Of a stretch of DNA of 64,000 bases, positions 1 to 9,771 are shown piece after piece; the first letter of the stretch is position 1; each line of letters opens with the position of its first letter. This DNA is from Symbiodinium natans (taxonomy: Eukaryota; Sar; Dinophyceae; Suessiales; Symbiodiniaceae): positions 1-64,000 of the forward strand of contig CAJNDS010000575.1 in NCBI GenBank assembly GCA_905221605.1, read 5' to 3'. The position numbers and the translations under genes are program-made. The notes under the pieces were generated by a model. It ran no database searches and was not told the DNA's origin. It worked only from the letters and a program-made list of their open reading frames with translations.

Positions 1-39
1 CCCCCCCGCATCTTCCCGACATTTCCCCCCCAATCTGCC

Positions 40-640
40 CGCAGATCACCCCTCAGATCCTTCCAGATCTCCTCCCAGATCTCCTGCAAGATCTCTCTCA
101 CCCCACCCCAGATTTCCCAAATCTTCCCCCCCCAGATCTCCAGATCTCCGCCCTAGATCTTGTCAGCAGATCCGACCCCAGATCTCCCTCCAAATCTCCC
201 TCTAGATCTCCCCCAGATCTCCTCCCCAAGATCTCCGCACAGATCTCCCCCCCAGATCTCCCCCAGATCTCCCGCCAGATCTCTCCGCAGATCTCCCGCC
301 AGATCTCCGCGCAGATCTCCCCCCAGATCTTCCCCAGATCTCCCCTTTCAGATCTCCGTGCAGATCTCCCCCCAGATCCCCCCCAGCTCCCCCCCCAGAT
401 CTCCGCGCAGACCTCCCGCCAGATCTTTGCCAGATCTCCCCCCAGATCTCCCCCCAGATCTCCCCCCAGATCTCCCCAGATCTCCTCCCAGATCTCCGCG
501 CAGATCTCCGCACAGATCTCTGCGCAGATCTTCCCCCCCTGATCTCCCCCCAGATCTCCCCCCCAGATCTCCTCAAATCTCTCCGCACAGATCTCCCCCC
601 AGATCTTCCCCAGATCTCCCCAGATCCCCAAGCTCCAGGC
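40..640. repeat. 12-bp AGATCT-containing minisatellite
   Basis: A degenerate tandem array with a unit close to CAGATCTCCCCC. It has many AGATCT palindromes and occasional CGCGCAGATCT variants. Because the period is a multiple of three, both strands stay open for 130-230 codons as Pro/Ser/Arg/Asp-rich or Gly/Arg/Ile-rich strings; I treat these as non-coding. The array ends near 640 in a short G/C-rich spacer before the TTCGAA repeats. Confidence 0.9.
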
Positions 641-723
641 AGCCCCCGAGAGGCCCCTGGCGGGGGGCTCGGGGGGCAGCGCCCCCCAAATTTCTTGGGG
701 ACCCCCTTCCAAAACTAAAAGGT

Positions 724-900
724 GATTTGAAAAATCGAAACGTTTCGTTCGAAACTTTCGTTCGAAACTTTCGTTCGAAACTTTCGTTCGAAACTTTCGT
801 TCGAAACGTTATTGGGACCCAAACCCTATACAATTTCTATAAACCCTAAACCCTAAACCCTAAAACCCGAAACCCTATAACCCGATCCCTAAACCTAAAT
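724..900. repeat. subtelomere-like module, copy 1
   Basis: Tandem 13-mers built on TTTCGTTCGAAAC (about 735-808) are followed by an ACCCAAACCCTATACAATTT linker and then by AACCCTAA telomere-type repeats (about 839-890). The same order recurs twice more downstream, so this is a composite module rather than a chance meeting of simple repeats. Confidence 0.8.
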
Positions 901-1180
901 CATTTCGAAGAGCAATCAGATTTGGGAACAACCTTAAACCTTACAGCTCGCTAAGCCCCCGTCTAAACCCCCCAGCCCCCGACCTGCAACCTTAAACTTC
1001 AACCACCCCCCCCCTCCCCCCGCATTGACCCCCCAGGCCCCCCAGAAGCAAACAATTAAGGCCCCCAGATCCCTACAGCCTTAAACTTCAACCCCCCCTC
1101 CACCCCCCCCAAGCCCCCAGAAGCAAACAGTTAAGGCCCAAATCCCTGTAGCCTTAAACTTCAACCCCCCCCCCCACCAT

Positions 1181-1302
1181 CGTTCACATTTCGTTCAAAA
1201 CTTTCGCTCAAAACGTTTCGCTCAAAACTTTCGGTCAAAAAAAACTTTTTGGGGCCCAAACCCTATACAATTTGTATACACCCTAAACCCTAAACCCTCA
1301 AG
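1181..1302. repeat. subtelomere-like module, copy 2
   Basis: The 13-mer is diverged here (TTTCGCTCAAAAC and TTTCGGTCAAAAA). It is followed by the CCAAACCCTATACAATTTG linker and three CCCTAAA units. Upstream C-rich spacers (970-1170) with repeated ACTTCAACCCCC and CAGAAGCAAACA phrases separate it from copy 1. Confidence 0.75.
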
Positions 1303-1663
1303 GACAGGGTAAATAGAAATTGTATGTGGTATCATCATGAATGACCCTTGTTATTTGTATATTCAGCTGATAAGCAGAGCTTAAGTAAATGGATTCAAAG
1401 CGCTTTCGGAAGGCCAAATATTCAATTTACTTAAACCTCCGCGCTCCAAGCTGTTTGTCTAATCAACTGACAAACAGAGCTGAAATAAATTCATCCAAAC
1501 TCCTTAAGCCCCATTTGCAGCCCCAGCCCCACCAGCCAGCCCACCCCACGCGCCCGCCACCCCAGCCCCAGCCTCCCAGCTTCAGGCCAGGCGCCAGCCC
1601 GCAGCCCCAGCCCCAGCCCCGCACCCCAGCCCCAGCCCCAGCCCGCCCCTGCCCAAACCAAAA
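1303..1663. other. spacer, no gene recognised
   Basis: This holds AT-rich unique-looking sequence, two related phrases (AACTGACAAACAGAGCT and AGCTGATAAGCAGAGCTT), then a CAGCCC-rich tract at 1515-1650. Open frames here are short and low-complexity. I see no coding or RNA signal. Confidence 0.6.
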
Positions 1664-1800
1664 AAAAAACGTTCGCTCAAAACTTTCGGTCAAAACTTTC
1701 GCTCAAAACTCCAAAACTCCGGACCTGAACACTGTACAATTTCTATAAACCCTAAACCCTAAACCCTAAACACTAAACCCGAAACCCTAAACCTTGAACC
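1664..1800. repeat. subtelomere-like module, copy 3
   Basis: TTTCGNTCAAAAC repeats (1667-1710) are followed by the CTGTACAATTTCTATA linker and a run of CCCTAAA units. This matches copies 1 and 2 in order and spacing, at roughly 450-bp intervals. Confidence 0.75.
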
Positions 1801-1811
1801 ATACCCTGAAG

Positions 1812-1885
1812 CTAAGTCTTTCGTCGATTAAGCCAACCTTGGTCGATTAAGCAAAGGCCCTTCGTCGATTAAGTTTAATCGACCA
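1812..1885. repeat. GTCGATTAAG repeats with small palindrome
   Basis: Three direct copies of GTCGATTAAG, then an inverted copy. The last pair forms a 9-bp stem, GTCGATTAA/TTAATCGAC, with a GT loop. Role unknown. Confidence 0.6.
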
Positions 1886-2859
1886 AGCAGGAGAACAGCA
1901 TCCAGGCTGAGCTAAAGAAGCTGATGCTCGGCCCACTTCCTGCTGTTGAGCCTTTGAGATTTGGCGATGTGTTCCCTGAGTGATTGGCTTGAGCCCGAAG
2001 TCCGCTTATCTATGCTTAACTGCCCGCGAGGCACTAAGACTAAGACTAAGACTGAGGAATGCAGCGGATAAAGCGGAAGTGCGACAGGTACTGGGCGAGA
2101 ACATCAGCCTCTCGCACTATGCGACTCGGCTCCCCGCAGTGCCGACATGGGTTTGACATGACAATCCCGCGAAACCCAGCGTGACTTCCCTCCAGGAGCC
2201 ACAGTCGAAGGCCCCTTTCCAGCGAGGCCTGGCACTTCCTGTAGCGTGTGAGGAGCCCACAGGTTTGATTTAAGACGATGGCAGGGGTTCACAACGGTTT
2301 CAGAGGCTTCAAAGAAGGTGTGGCTATTCAGCCCCTTAGCAGGCCGACATGCGATCTACGAGATGAAGCGGCTTGGTTTGCAATCCGAAAGGATAAAAAA
2401 AGGGCTTCAGGTTTGGTTTGGGTGCCATGCGAAAGACAGTTTCCGCAGGAAGGAGGCAGGCATTTGCAGTCGTCCTCAATCTTTGCACGCTAGGGAAGGA
2501 TGCCACTGACAAGCAGCACATGTTTTGGTGTTAAGCATGGTGATGGGACGGTGGTGCTGACAGAATGTAGTTCGTGACGGCTGCGAAAGCACGTGCTTTC
2601 ACAGTGCAGAGTGCAAAGTTCACCCCGAATACGATTACACCCCGTGTCTGATCAAGGTCTTCGACTTCAGCACTGGGACGACTGTCTGTGTGCATATTGC
2701 ATCTGTCATGGAAACAGCCAACCGATCAACGGATCCCGCTGTGCCCCCATGATAGCCGACATCTGTCAAAAATGTGATCCTCCTGTGGCACGCCATGCCT
2801 TGTGGCAGTCCCCAAGCCCCCCCTCCCCCCCACACCCCAGTGGCACGTCCTGTCCCCCT
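1886..2859. other. about 1 kb with no recognised gene
   Basis: Mixed-composition sequence without simple repeats, apart from a short AGACTA run at 2037-2055. Open frames are under 75 codons and show no family motif. Small exons cannot be excluded. Confidence 0.5.
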
Positions 2860-3025
2860 CTTGTAGAAGCAGCATGTGCAACACGGTATTATCAACCCCC
2901 CCCCTTGCCACACCTCGCTGTTGTTGAGCAGCATGTGGAACACGAAAAAATCACCCCCCCCCCCCCCCCCCGGACACAACCCGCTGTTGTTAGAGAGCAG
3001 CATGTGGAACATGCTATTATCTCAA
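2860..3025. repeat. three-copy tandem repeat of about 60 bp
   Basis: Three diverged units share GAGCAGCATGTGGAACA followed by an A/T-rich segment. The units are separated by poly-C runs (the longest at about 2955-2971). Confidence 0.7.
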
Positions 3026-3104
3026 TGGATATCAGAATGGATTTCAAGGAAATATACATGAGAATGGAATTTCGAAAGTAGGATCATAAATATTATTTGA
3101 AAAT

Positions 3105-3262
3105 TGGATATTAGAAAGGGATTCAAAAAGAGATAATGGTGCAAGGATCGTATACTCCCAAAAGCACAAATTGAATATGAATCCTCCTCACAGATGCATG
3201 CAATGAAAAAACGATTTTTATTGCTTCCTAATAATGGACGAAATCTATGTAAAAACATCTGA
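3105..3262 (+). repeat. direct repeat A, copy 1
   Basis: This AT-rich segment contains ATGGTGCAAGGATCG, CCCAAAAGCAC and TATTGCTTCC...GGACGAA, all matched in the same order by the copy at 3648-3800. The 385 bp between the copies are AT-rich, with repeated GATTGG phrases and no supported gene. Confidence 0.75.
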
Positions 3263-3647
3263 ATATAGGTTTCAGGGAAGAAAAAATGATTGATTTGATG
3301 ATTGAACACTAGCATGGAATTCAAAACCATGATCTTTTGATTGGATAATTGATTGGGATTTAGATAAGATGATATTTCTTCTGATTGGGTAATAGGACAG
3401 GAATCAAGGAATCAAACCCATGATTTGGATATTGGGGCAGGATTTAATTAGGATGGGTCGTTTGATTGGGTTTACGATAGAATTCAAGAAAAAACGATTC
3501 AAACCCATGATCGATTTGTAGGGCGGAATATAAAATGAAGGGTCAAAATACAGAAAAAACCTAATTAACATGAAAAATAAGGACGATTCTAAACCATGTT
3601 TTTTCATTGGATACCAGAAGGAGTTTCAAGCAAAAAGATATTTGAAT

Positions 3648-3800
3648 TTGATATTAGAAAGGGAACTTCAAAGAAGAAATGGTGCAAGGATCGTTTATTC
3701 CCAAAAGCACCACTCAAACATTAATCCTCCGCAGAGATGTATGCAATGAGAAACGCTTTCTATTGCTTCCCAATGGACGAAGTCCATATTAACAATCTCA
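3648..3800 (+). repeat. direct repeat A, copy 2
   Basis: Diverged direct duplicate of 3105-3262, about 540 bp downstream, with several small indels. Confidence 0.75.
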
Positions 3801-3829
3801 TGGAAGCGACTTGTAGGCTTTCGGCCTAG

Positions 3830-5205
3830 GGCTTAGCGGGGGTCTGAGGGTGGGCGTGAGGGGCCTCTAGTTTTTCGTCCTTCAGTGAAGGGCCTCGAAT
3901 CCCTCATACTTCAGGCGCTCTAATCCCTCGTGCTTCCCAAGTGGCTGTTTTTGTTCGAAAACGGTCTACTACAGTCTAGTCACTTTCTTTGACTAATCCC
4001 TCATGCTTCGGGGGCGAGTCCCAGGGTGGGCGTGAGGACCTCTGTTTGGGAGGGTCCCAGGATGGGCGTGAGGGTAGGGAGGGTTTGAGGGGGCAGTGAA
4101 GGGCCTCTAATTCCTCATGCTTTGGGCCAGCATCAAACCCCTCCTGCTTCGGAGGTCTCAGGGTGGGCGTGAGGGGCCTCTAGTTTTTCGTCCTTCGCAA
4201 GGTGGGAGGGCTGAGGGGCAGTGAAGGGCCTCGAATCCCTCATGCTTCGGGGGCTAATCCCTCGCGCTTCCCAAGTGGCTGTTTTTGTTCGAAAACGATC
4301 TACTACAATATAGTCACTTTTTTGGACACGGTACTTTTCCTTCGCCTGTCTGAGCTGGGGAGCGGGACGACCGCACCCTGAGGGCCGAAGGTGCCAATGA
4401 AGGGCCTCTAATCCCTCATGCTTCGAAGCCGAGTTCCAGAGTGGGCGTGAGGGCCTCTGTTTGGGGGGTCCCAGGATGGGCATAAAGCCCCTCTAGGGAC
4501 GGCCTGAAGGGGGCAGTGAAGGGCCTCTAATTCCTCATGCTTTGGGCCAGCATGGACGTGGGGCCTCTGATCCCTCCTGCTTCGAGGGCCAAAGCATGAG
4601 TTAGAGGCCCTTCACTGCCCCCTCAGGCCCTCCCACTGACAAGGACAAAAAAATAGACACCCCTCACGCCCGCCCTGGGACCCCCCCAAACAAAGGCCCT
4701 CACGCCCAGCCTGGGACTCGCCCCCAAAGCATGAGGGATTAGAGGCCCTTCACTGGCACCTTCGGCCCTCCCATCCGCCCTCCCACCCTAGGAAGCACGA
4801 AAGATTAGAGCCCCCGAAGCATGAGGGATTCTCGAGGCCCTTCACTGCCCTTCAGCCCACGCCCACCCTGAGACCCCCCCGAAGCAGGAGGGATTAGAGG
4901 CCTCACGTCCATACTGGCCCAAAGCATGAAAATTAGAGGCCCTTCACTGCCCCCTCAGGCCCTTCCACCCGGGGAAGGACGAAAGACTAGAGGCCCCTCA
5001 CGTTTATTCTGGGACCCCCAAACAGAGGCCCTCACGAAGCATGAGGGATTCGAGGCCCTTCACTGCTCCTCTCAGCCCTCCAGCCTGGGGAGGACGAAGA
5101 CTGGAGGCCCCTCACGCCCACCCTGAGACCCCCCGAAGCAGGAGGGATTAGAGGCCCCTCACGTCCATGCTGGGAGCCCCGCGACGGCATTCCTCCCGCT
5201 TCTTG
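3830..5205. repeat. large inverted repeat of CATGAGGGATT-type minisatellite
   Basis: Phrases such as AGGGCCTCGAATCCCTCAT, GTGGGCGTGAGG and CTCTAGTTTTTCGTCC read forward from about 3830 to 4565. From about 4570 to 5205 the reverse complements appear (AGAGGCCCTTCACTGCC, CACGCCCACCCTG, GACGAAAGACTAGAGG). The array therefore switches strand at about 4567, giving two arms of 630-735 bp, each internally repetitive and degenerate. Confidence 0.8.
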
Positions 5206-5491
5206 CGTCCTGCGGATTAGCCAACGCAACGCTCTGCCCTTGGGCTTCTCATTTCTTCCTATTTCGCATTTGAGCGGAATATTGTCTTGGGGAGTTTCGG
5301 CCACCTCTAGAGGGCCTGGGCCGGGCGCGGACCATATTTGAGTGTTGGCAAAATTGCAGGCTCATGAATACTTTTGGCATCTCCTTCAGAAAAGCCGTTG
5401 TAGTCGACTCATTGAAACGGTTTCGCTTCAATTGGAGTAGAAACATATAACCCTCGGTCGTCTGCCAAGTCAATGACTGGCAAAACTCACA

Positions 5492-5528
<37 letters not shown>

Positions 5529-5610
5529 CAGCACTAAAGGCGGCCAACGTTCTATACAAGAGCGGGCTGCTCTGCGTAGGGTCTTACAGGATGTGAGAAG
5601 CTGTACTCAG
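5206..5610. other. spacer with AC microsatellite
   Basis: Holds an (AC)n tract at 5493-5527. Minus-strand open sequence at about 5300-5480 could be a further 3' exon of the calpain gene, but no motif supports this. Confidence 0.5.
5493..5527. repeat. (AC)n microsatellite
   Basis: About 17 perfect AC dinucleotides. Confidence 0.95.
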
Positions 5611-5612
5611 CA

Positions 5613-5668
5613 GCATCCAGGAAGTCAGAATATGTGGCTGCACGCATCTAGGAAGTCAGAATAGGTGC
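5613..5668. repeat. 31-bp tandem duplication at end of calpain frame
   Basis: CATCNAGGAAGTCAGAATA occurs twice, 31 bp apart. On the coding strand it repeats the codons for YSDFLDA. The extra 31 bp shifts the frame and creates the stop. Confidence 0.8.
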
Positions 5669-6700
5669 AATCGTGCTTGACGATGCTGCAGGATCCGTGG
5701 GGCACAAATCCACGCAGAGTCCATGTCTGACCCCGACCACCCGGACACGTCAGCCACAAAGTGCATGGGCAATCTCTCACTTCCAAGGGCGTCCAAGATA
5801 GACGTTTCGTCTCCTCACGACTGTGGAGTGTCTTCCCTGCACGAGAAAGGGCATAGAAGAAGCAAGTTGGACACTCTTGGATGGCCTCGTTGATCTCCTT
5901 GCCGTTGTACGTCTTCTTTTCATACTCGCGCCATTGCTTGTGATCCTCCCGCATCAATGCCAAGATGATCGGTGAATTCTCCTCCACATCCTGGACCGAA
6001 AACACGAACTTATACACGACCTTACACTGGTACTCCACTTTCTTACGCTGGAACTTGCCCACTTGTCCACTCTGGAGGTGCTTGCCACTCATCCAGCGGT
6101 TTCTTGCCTCTTCCGACTCGATCTCGTCACCTTTCTTGTAGCTGAGCTCGTGCCGTTCACGTGCTTGGTAATCTCTCTTGGCCCGTGCTCTTGGGATTTC
6201 CTTGTCAGCATGTCCGTACACGGATGCGGTCTTCCAAGCCGGTCCGAAGGTACGATTGAAGTAGACGTCGTCGACAAACTCGAGGAAGTCCTCAATGGCC
6301 ATCCAGAAGACCCCCTCGTCCTTGTTGGCTACCCCAAATGCCTCGCGCAACTCATCGGTCCACTCTTCGGACTTGTCAGACCACGGACCCTTCCATTCAC
6401 CCTGTGCATGCGGGTTTCGAATGCACAGCATCTGGTGTCCATGCGCTTCCTTCACCTCTAGGATCGAGTAAGAATGATTGCCAATAAGGCCCAACCAAGA
6501 GTCCGCATACTTGCCTTTGCTGGGTTTCCAGAAGTCGGTAGTCAACACCTCCCCGGCCTCATAGGCAACTTTCAATTTCTCAAAGTAAACCGACGGTTCC
6601 TTGTGGTACGCGGGACATAGCAAATACTTCCCATGCACGCCGCTCAGACTTAGTTGGCCAATGGACCATGAGAAGAAACATGCGCTGGAGTTGGATCTCA
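5625..6700 (-). CDS. calpain-type cysteine protease, 3' exon (His/Asn half and domain III-like region)
   Basis: Calpains are papain-fold cysteine proteases that cut selected protein substrates. This frame holds the second half of the catalytic core: GLIGNHSYSIL contains the catalytic His (codon 6474-6476), and IRNPHAQGEWKGPWSD contains the catalytic Asn (codon about 6414-6416). A C2-like domain III segment follows (YKFVFSVQDVEENSPI). The usable exon probably starts near 6660 (HGKYLLCPAY); the upstream codons look intronic. The frame stops at 5625, inside a 31-bp tandem duplication (5613-5668). Reading past the duplication would continue DFLDAAEYSFSHP to a GTAAGA donor, so the apparent C-terminus may be a frameshift or the real gene may go on. 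It joins in order with the Cys-half exons upstream. Confidence 0.8.
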
Positions 6701-6769
6701 ATATCTTTCACCGAGCCAATACGATTAACATATGGCCGTTGGCCAACTACCCGAAAACCAAAGCCCATT

Positions 6770-6882
6770 GGGAAGCTAAGAAGCAAGGAGTGAACCGCAT
6801 CTGGGGTGTGGCCTCCGTAGCAAGTCTCGACACACTTGTAGAGCTTGAAATAGGCCTTTTCCAAAATACTCACCCATAGCTC
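6770..6882 (-). CDS. calpain-type protease, middle exon
   Basis: Translates as ELWVSILEKAYFKLYKC then VETCYGGHTPDAVHSLL. This matches the calpain helix after the catalytic Cys (EKAYAKLxGxYxxLxGG in the family). An AG|G acceptor (CAACAG|GAG) sits at 6883-6884. The 3' boundary is uncertain because the intron to the next exon (about 6665-6770) keeps an open frame. The first 38 bp duplicate the end of the previous exon, as is often seen at dinoflagellate intron junctions. Confidence 0.7.
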
Positions 6883-6978
6883 CTGTTGGCAGGGTTTATT
6901 TAGGGTTCAGAGTCGGTTTGGAGTGTAGAGGTTAGGGTTTTAGTAGTAGGCTTTCTCCAACATACTCACCCACAGCTC

Positions 6979-7440
6979 CTGGGGGCTCGTACTTTTGGCC
7001 CAGACCCTCTTGCTGGAATTGTTGACAGGAAGGTAATCGTCGACGATCTCATAGGTGTAGTGGCCTTCCATGCTAAAAAGTACACCGTAGACCCCGACCT
7101 GAATATCGTATGCTGGGAATACTGTACGCACGAAGCTTCTGCGACGACGGACGATAGCCGCAGTGCCCCCCAGCAAATAGCAGTCGCCCACGTCACCTTG
7201 ATCAACGTCGTTCGCATTCTGACCGTCAATGGTGAGCTTTGGGTCGTCCAGGAAGTCTGTCGCTCGCTCCCATTTTTTTGGCAAGGCAGACGAGGCATGC
7301 CGGGGATTCCAACCGTTTATGCATGGCTTCTCTCTGTCCACGAAAATGATCGCCTGAGTTTGGCCAACTGCCCACGGGACGAAACGCTTCATGTCTTGAT
7401 AGCAAACCAAAAGAATCAGCTGAAAGCTTCGCCATTGACC
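6979..7440 (-). CDS. calpain-type protease, exon with catalytic Cys
   Basis: FVDREKPCINGWNPR, WERATDFLDDPKLTIDG and QGDVGDCYLLGGTAAI are in the order of a calpain N-terminal core. The catalytic Cys is codon 7182-7184. The usual Trp after it (GDCW) is Tyr here. The exon runs to the CCCCAG/GAGCTG junction at about 6979, where either a GA donor or a nearby GTGAGT would serve; the intron is 96 bp either way. The 5' boundary is not certain (a CAG near 7430 is possible). Sequence upstream of 7440 is TTTAGGG-like and intronic. Confidence 0.75.
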
Positions 7441-7506
7441 AAGAACCCTAAACCCGAAACCCCAAAACATGCACCCTAGTTCCTAAACCTCAAAACCCGT
7501 AGAACC

Positions 7507-7585
7507 CTTGAAATCCAATTGGCCTTCGCAGCTTCCTCGCTCGTAGTAGGATTCCATGAGCTGTCTGTGTACTTGTCACCAGCAC
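7507..7585 (-). CDS. putative exon upstream of calpain core
   Basis: An AG|G acceptor (TTAG|GTGC) is followed by an open stretch encoding AGDKYTDSSWNPTTSEEAAK. Flanking DNA is degenerate CCCTAAA. The position suggests the N-terminal part of the calpain-like protein. Linkage is inferred from strand and spacing only. Confidence 0.5.
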
Positions 7586-7704
7586 CTAACACGGCTTGGG
7601 GTTTAGGGCTTAGGGTAGCAACAGGGGGCCCATAAAACCTACACCCTAGCCCCTAAACACCTAAGCCCAAACCCGTAACCCCTAAAAACCCTAAGCCCTA
7701 AAAC

Positions 7705-7808
7705 CTGCGGCCCTCTGAACTCAAATCGTATGTTTGGGCCATGGGTTTGCCGAAGCTGCTTCATGTTCCGTTTTAGTTCACTTAATCGGGCCACAGAGTC
7801 TTGAATCC
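7705..7808 (-). CDS. putative coiled-coil exon
   Basis: It is bounded by GTGCAG|G and CCGCAG|GTTTTAG, a clean acceptor and GT donor. It encodes IQDSVARLSELKRNMKQLRQ followed by THGPNIRFEFRGPQ, a likely coiled coil. Introns on both sides are telomere-like. Confidence 0.6.
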
Positions 7809-8315
7809 TGCACACAGCCCATGAGGTGAGAAGTTGATGAACTGAAAGAAACGTTTTTGGACCCAGGCCCCCATACAAAATGAACAAACCCTATACGCTA
7901 ACCCAAACCGAATCCCTCAACCTAAACCCTACAACCCTTAGAAGTTGTGCCAAAACACAACTTCCGACGATCTCCTCGCGACAGGATTTAGGGTTAAGGA
8001 TGCGGGTTTAGGGTGGAGGTTTTAGGGCCTTCAAGAGCTATTCTGGAATTCCTTGAATCCAGGCTTGCACAAGTGAACGTGGAATTTCAGACTCCTACCC
8101 TAAACCTTAAACCCTAAGCCAGAAAGCCCCAACTCCAAACGGACCCAGTCCAGCAATCCACAGCTTTGGCTTTAAAGCTAAGTTTTACGATCTATAGGGG
8201 CGATATAAGTATGATGCTTTTAGGGGTGTTTCGAAAGGGGTGTCGGGCTTTGGAGTTATAGGGTATAGAGCCTTGTGGTGTTGGGAGTGCCCTAAACCAT
8301 CCCTAACCCTAAACT

Positions 8316-8380
8316 GTTGAGCTGCTCCTGAACTTCCCGGCGGCAATGCTCTCTGGCTCGCTGTAGGGAGGCCATAGCGC
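8316..8380 (-). CDS. putative charged-helix exon
   Basis: After a CTGAG|G acceptor the frame reads ALMASLQRAREHCRREVQEQ, then runs into CCCTAAA-type intron. Part of the same minus-strand series. Confidence 0.45.
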
Positions 8381-8462
8381 CTCAGTTTGGCGGACCCGAA
8401 GCACCAAACCCTGAACCTGGAAGCCTGTTTAGGGCTTGGGGTTTAAACCCTTAGACCCTCAC

Positions 8463-8550
8463 CTTTGGCCATAGCACTGACCATTGGCGGGTTCTCACTC
8501 GTCGCCTTCATCACTGCCTCCATGTTTTCCTCACCGATCTTGGTCATTGC
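8463..8550 (-). CDS. putative exon AMTKIGEEN...MVSAMAK
   Basis: CTGCAG|GCAATG acceptor and CCAAAG|GTGAGG donor flank an 88-bp open exon encoding AMTKIGEENMEAVMKATSE and NPPMVSAMAK. The splice signals and composition are good. No family is recognised. Confidence 0.6.
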
Positions 8551-8639
8551 CTGCAGAGAACGCTTCTTACCCTAAACCCTGGACCCTACATAAATCCTAA
8601 GCCCTCGACCCTCAACCCTAGACGCTGGAGGAGCTGAGG

Positions 8640-8935
8640 GTTGAGATTCGTCGATTTGCCCTTGTCGAGCTCCATTCTTGCTCTGCATTTTTTGGCACAG
8701 CAGGGTTGGATGGCTTACAAAGAAGCTGTAGGCTTGAAGCTTTGGGCGTAGAGTTCAGTTTCCGGGGATACTCTGTCTGAAGGCAACTTCAACTTCTCAA
8801 CTGTGCTGCGGCCCTGTGATGCTCCTGATGAGAGCTTTCTGTCAGGACGCCATGAGGCCAAAGCCAAATCCCGAACCCCAAGACCCGAATCCGAAACAAA
8901 CCCTAAACGGCCCTTAACCAAAGTCACACCAAGGT
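8640..8935 (-). CDS. possible exons, weak
   Basis: Two open patches lie here: one near 8650-8690 (Lys/Arg-rich) and one at about 8745-8835 (SSGASQGRSTVEKLKLPS). They sit between CCCTAAA-like tracts. No motif. Listed because the pattern of coding patch plus telomere-like intron continues. Confidence 0.3.
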
Positions 8936-9086
8936 CTTCGACCCACCATCTTCATTCTACATCTCAAATCACATGACTGACCTCTGGAACCCAAATCCAA
9001 TCAGCCTAACTTTCTAAACCCTGGATCCTTACACCTGAACCTTTACCCCCTGAACCCCAAACCCGCAAACCCTAAGGCAATGAATC

Positions 9087-9285
9087 CAAGTTGGCAGCTG
9101 GAAAAGCAGCAAGGATGCAGAAAGCACCTCGTACTCGATTGCAGAGAGCTTTGCAGACTTCGATGTCAGCTCGCTCCACGCTTCCGAAAACGGCTTGTCC
9201 TTCACACTAGACCGTTGCTGTTGTTGTTTGTACTTCGCCTGGTTTCTCACCTGGTAACTATGAGCCTGAAAATCACGACATTGAT
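9087..9285 (-). CDS. putative exon
   Basis: Encodes CRDFQAHSYQVRNQAKYKQQ then RSSVKDKPFSEAWSELTSK and AKLSAIEYEVLSASL, a charged, probably helical stretch. It is flanked on both sides by CCCTAAA-type DNA. Boundaries are approximate. Confidence 0.45.
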
Positions 9286-9315
9286 TCTCAAAACCACTAA
9301 ACCCTAAACGCCGAA

Positions 9316-9393
9316 AGCTCTCCTGCTTATTGAGGTGGAAAAGGAGGCCGTCGCAACCCGTTTTCTTGGCCAACTCGATTTCTGCCTCAACCT
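9316..9393 (-). CDS. putative exon
   Basis: A CACCAG|GTTGAG acceptor is followed by VEAEIELAKKTGCDGLLFHL and NKQESFRR. A helix-forming sequence of the same series. Confidence 0.5.
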
Positions 9394-9676
9394 GGTGGCA
9401 GAGCGTCGGATTTAGGAGCTTAGGGTTTCGGGGTTTATAGGGATTGCCTATGCTGTCAGCGTCTGCCCTCAACTCTAGGGGTTACGGGCTTTATGGTTCT
9501 CTAAGACCTGTTGTCCTGGAGACACCGCCCTGAGGCCTAATCCCTGCGAGGTCTCTGGCTTACTTCAGGTTTTGGCTGTAGTGTCGTGGGTTTACGACTT
9601 GGGGCTTATAATTCAACCCTAACACCCTAAACACGACCGTAAACCTGCAAGCCTGAACCCCGAAGCCCAAATGCCA

Positions 9677-9771
9677 GAAAAATCTACATCGCCCATGCTG
9701 TGAGCCTCTGCAGACGGCACCGACAAGTCCACAAGCTCGAGCGTGCCATGCTTCACCTCCACATAATCAAA
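9677..9771 (-). CDS. putative exon
   Basis: TTCTGCAG|C precedes FDYVEVKHGTLELVDLSVPS and AEAHSMGDV, which read like ordinary protein. Flanks are TTTAGGG-like. Confidence 0.55.

Noticed and set aside
98-849. Frames of 130-230 codons on both strands at the window start
   Set aside because: They arise from the 12-bp AGATCT array, whose period is a multiple of three.
839-890. True chromosome end
   Set aside because: CCCTAAA runs are short, degenerate and interstitial, with genes and repeats on both sides; the same holds at 57130-57465.
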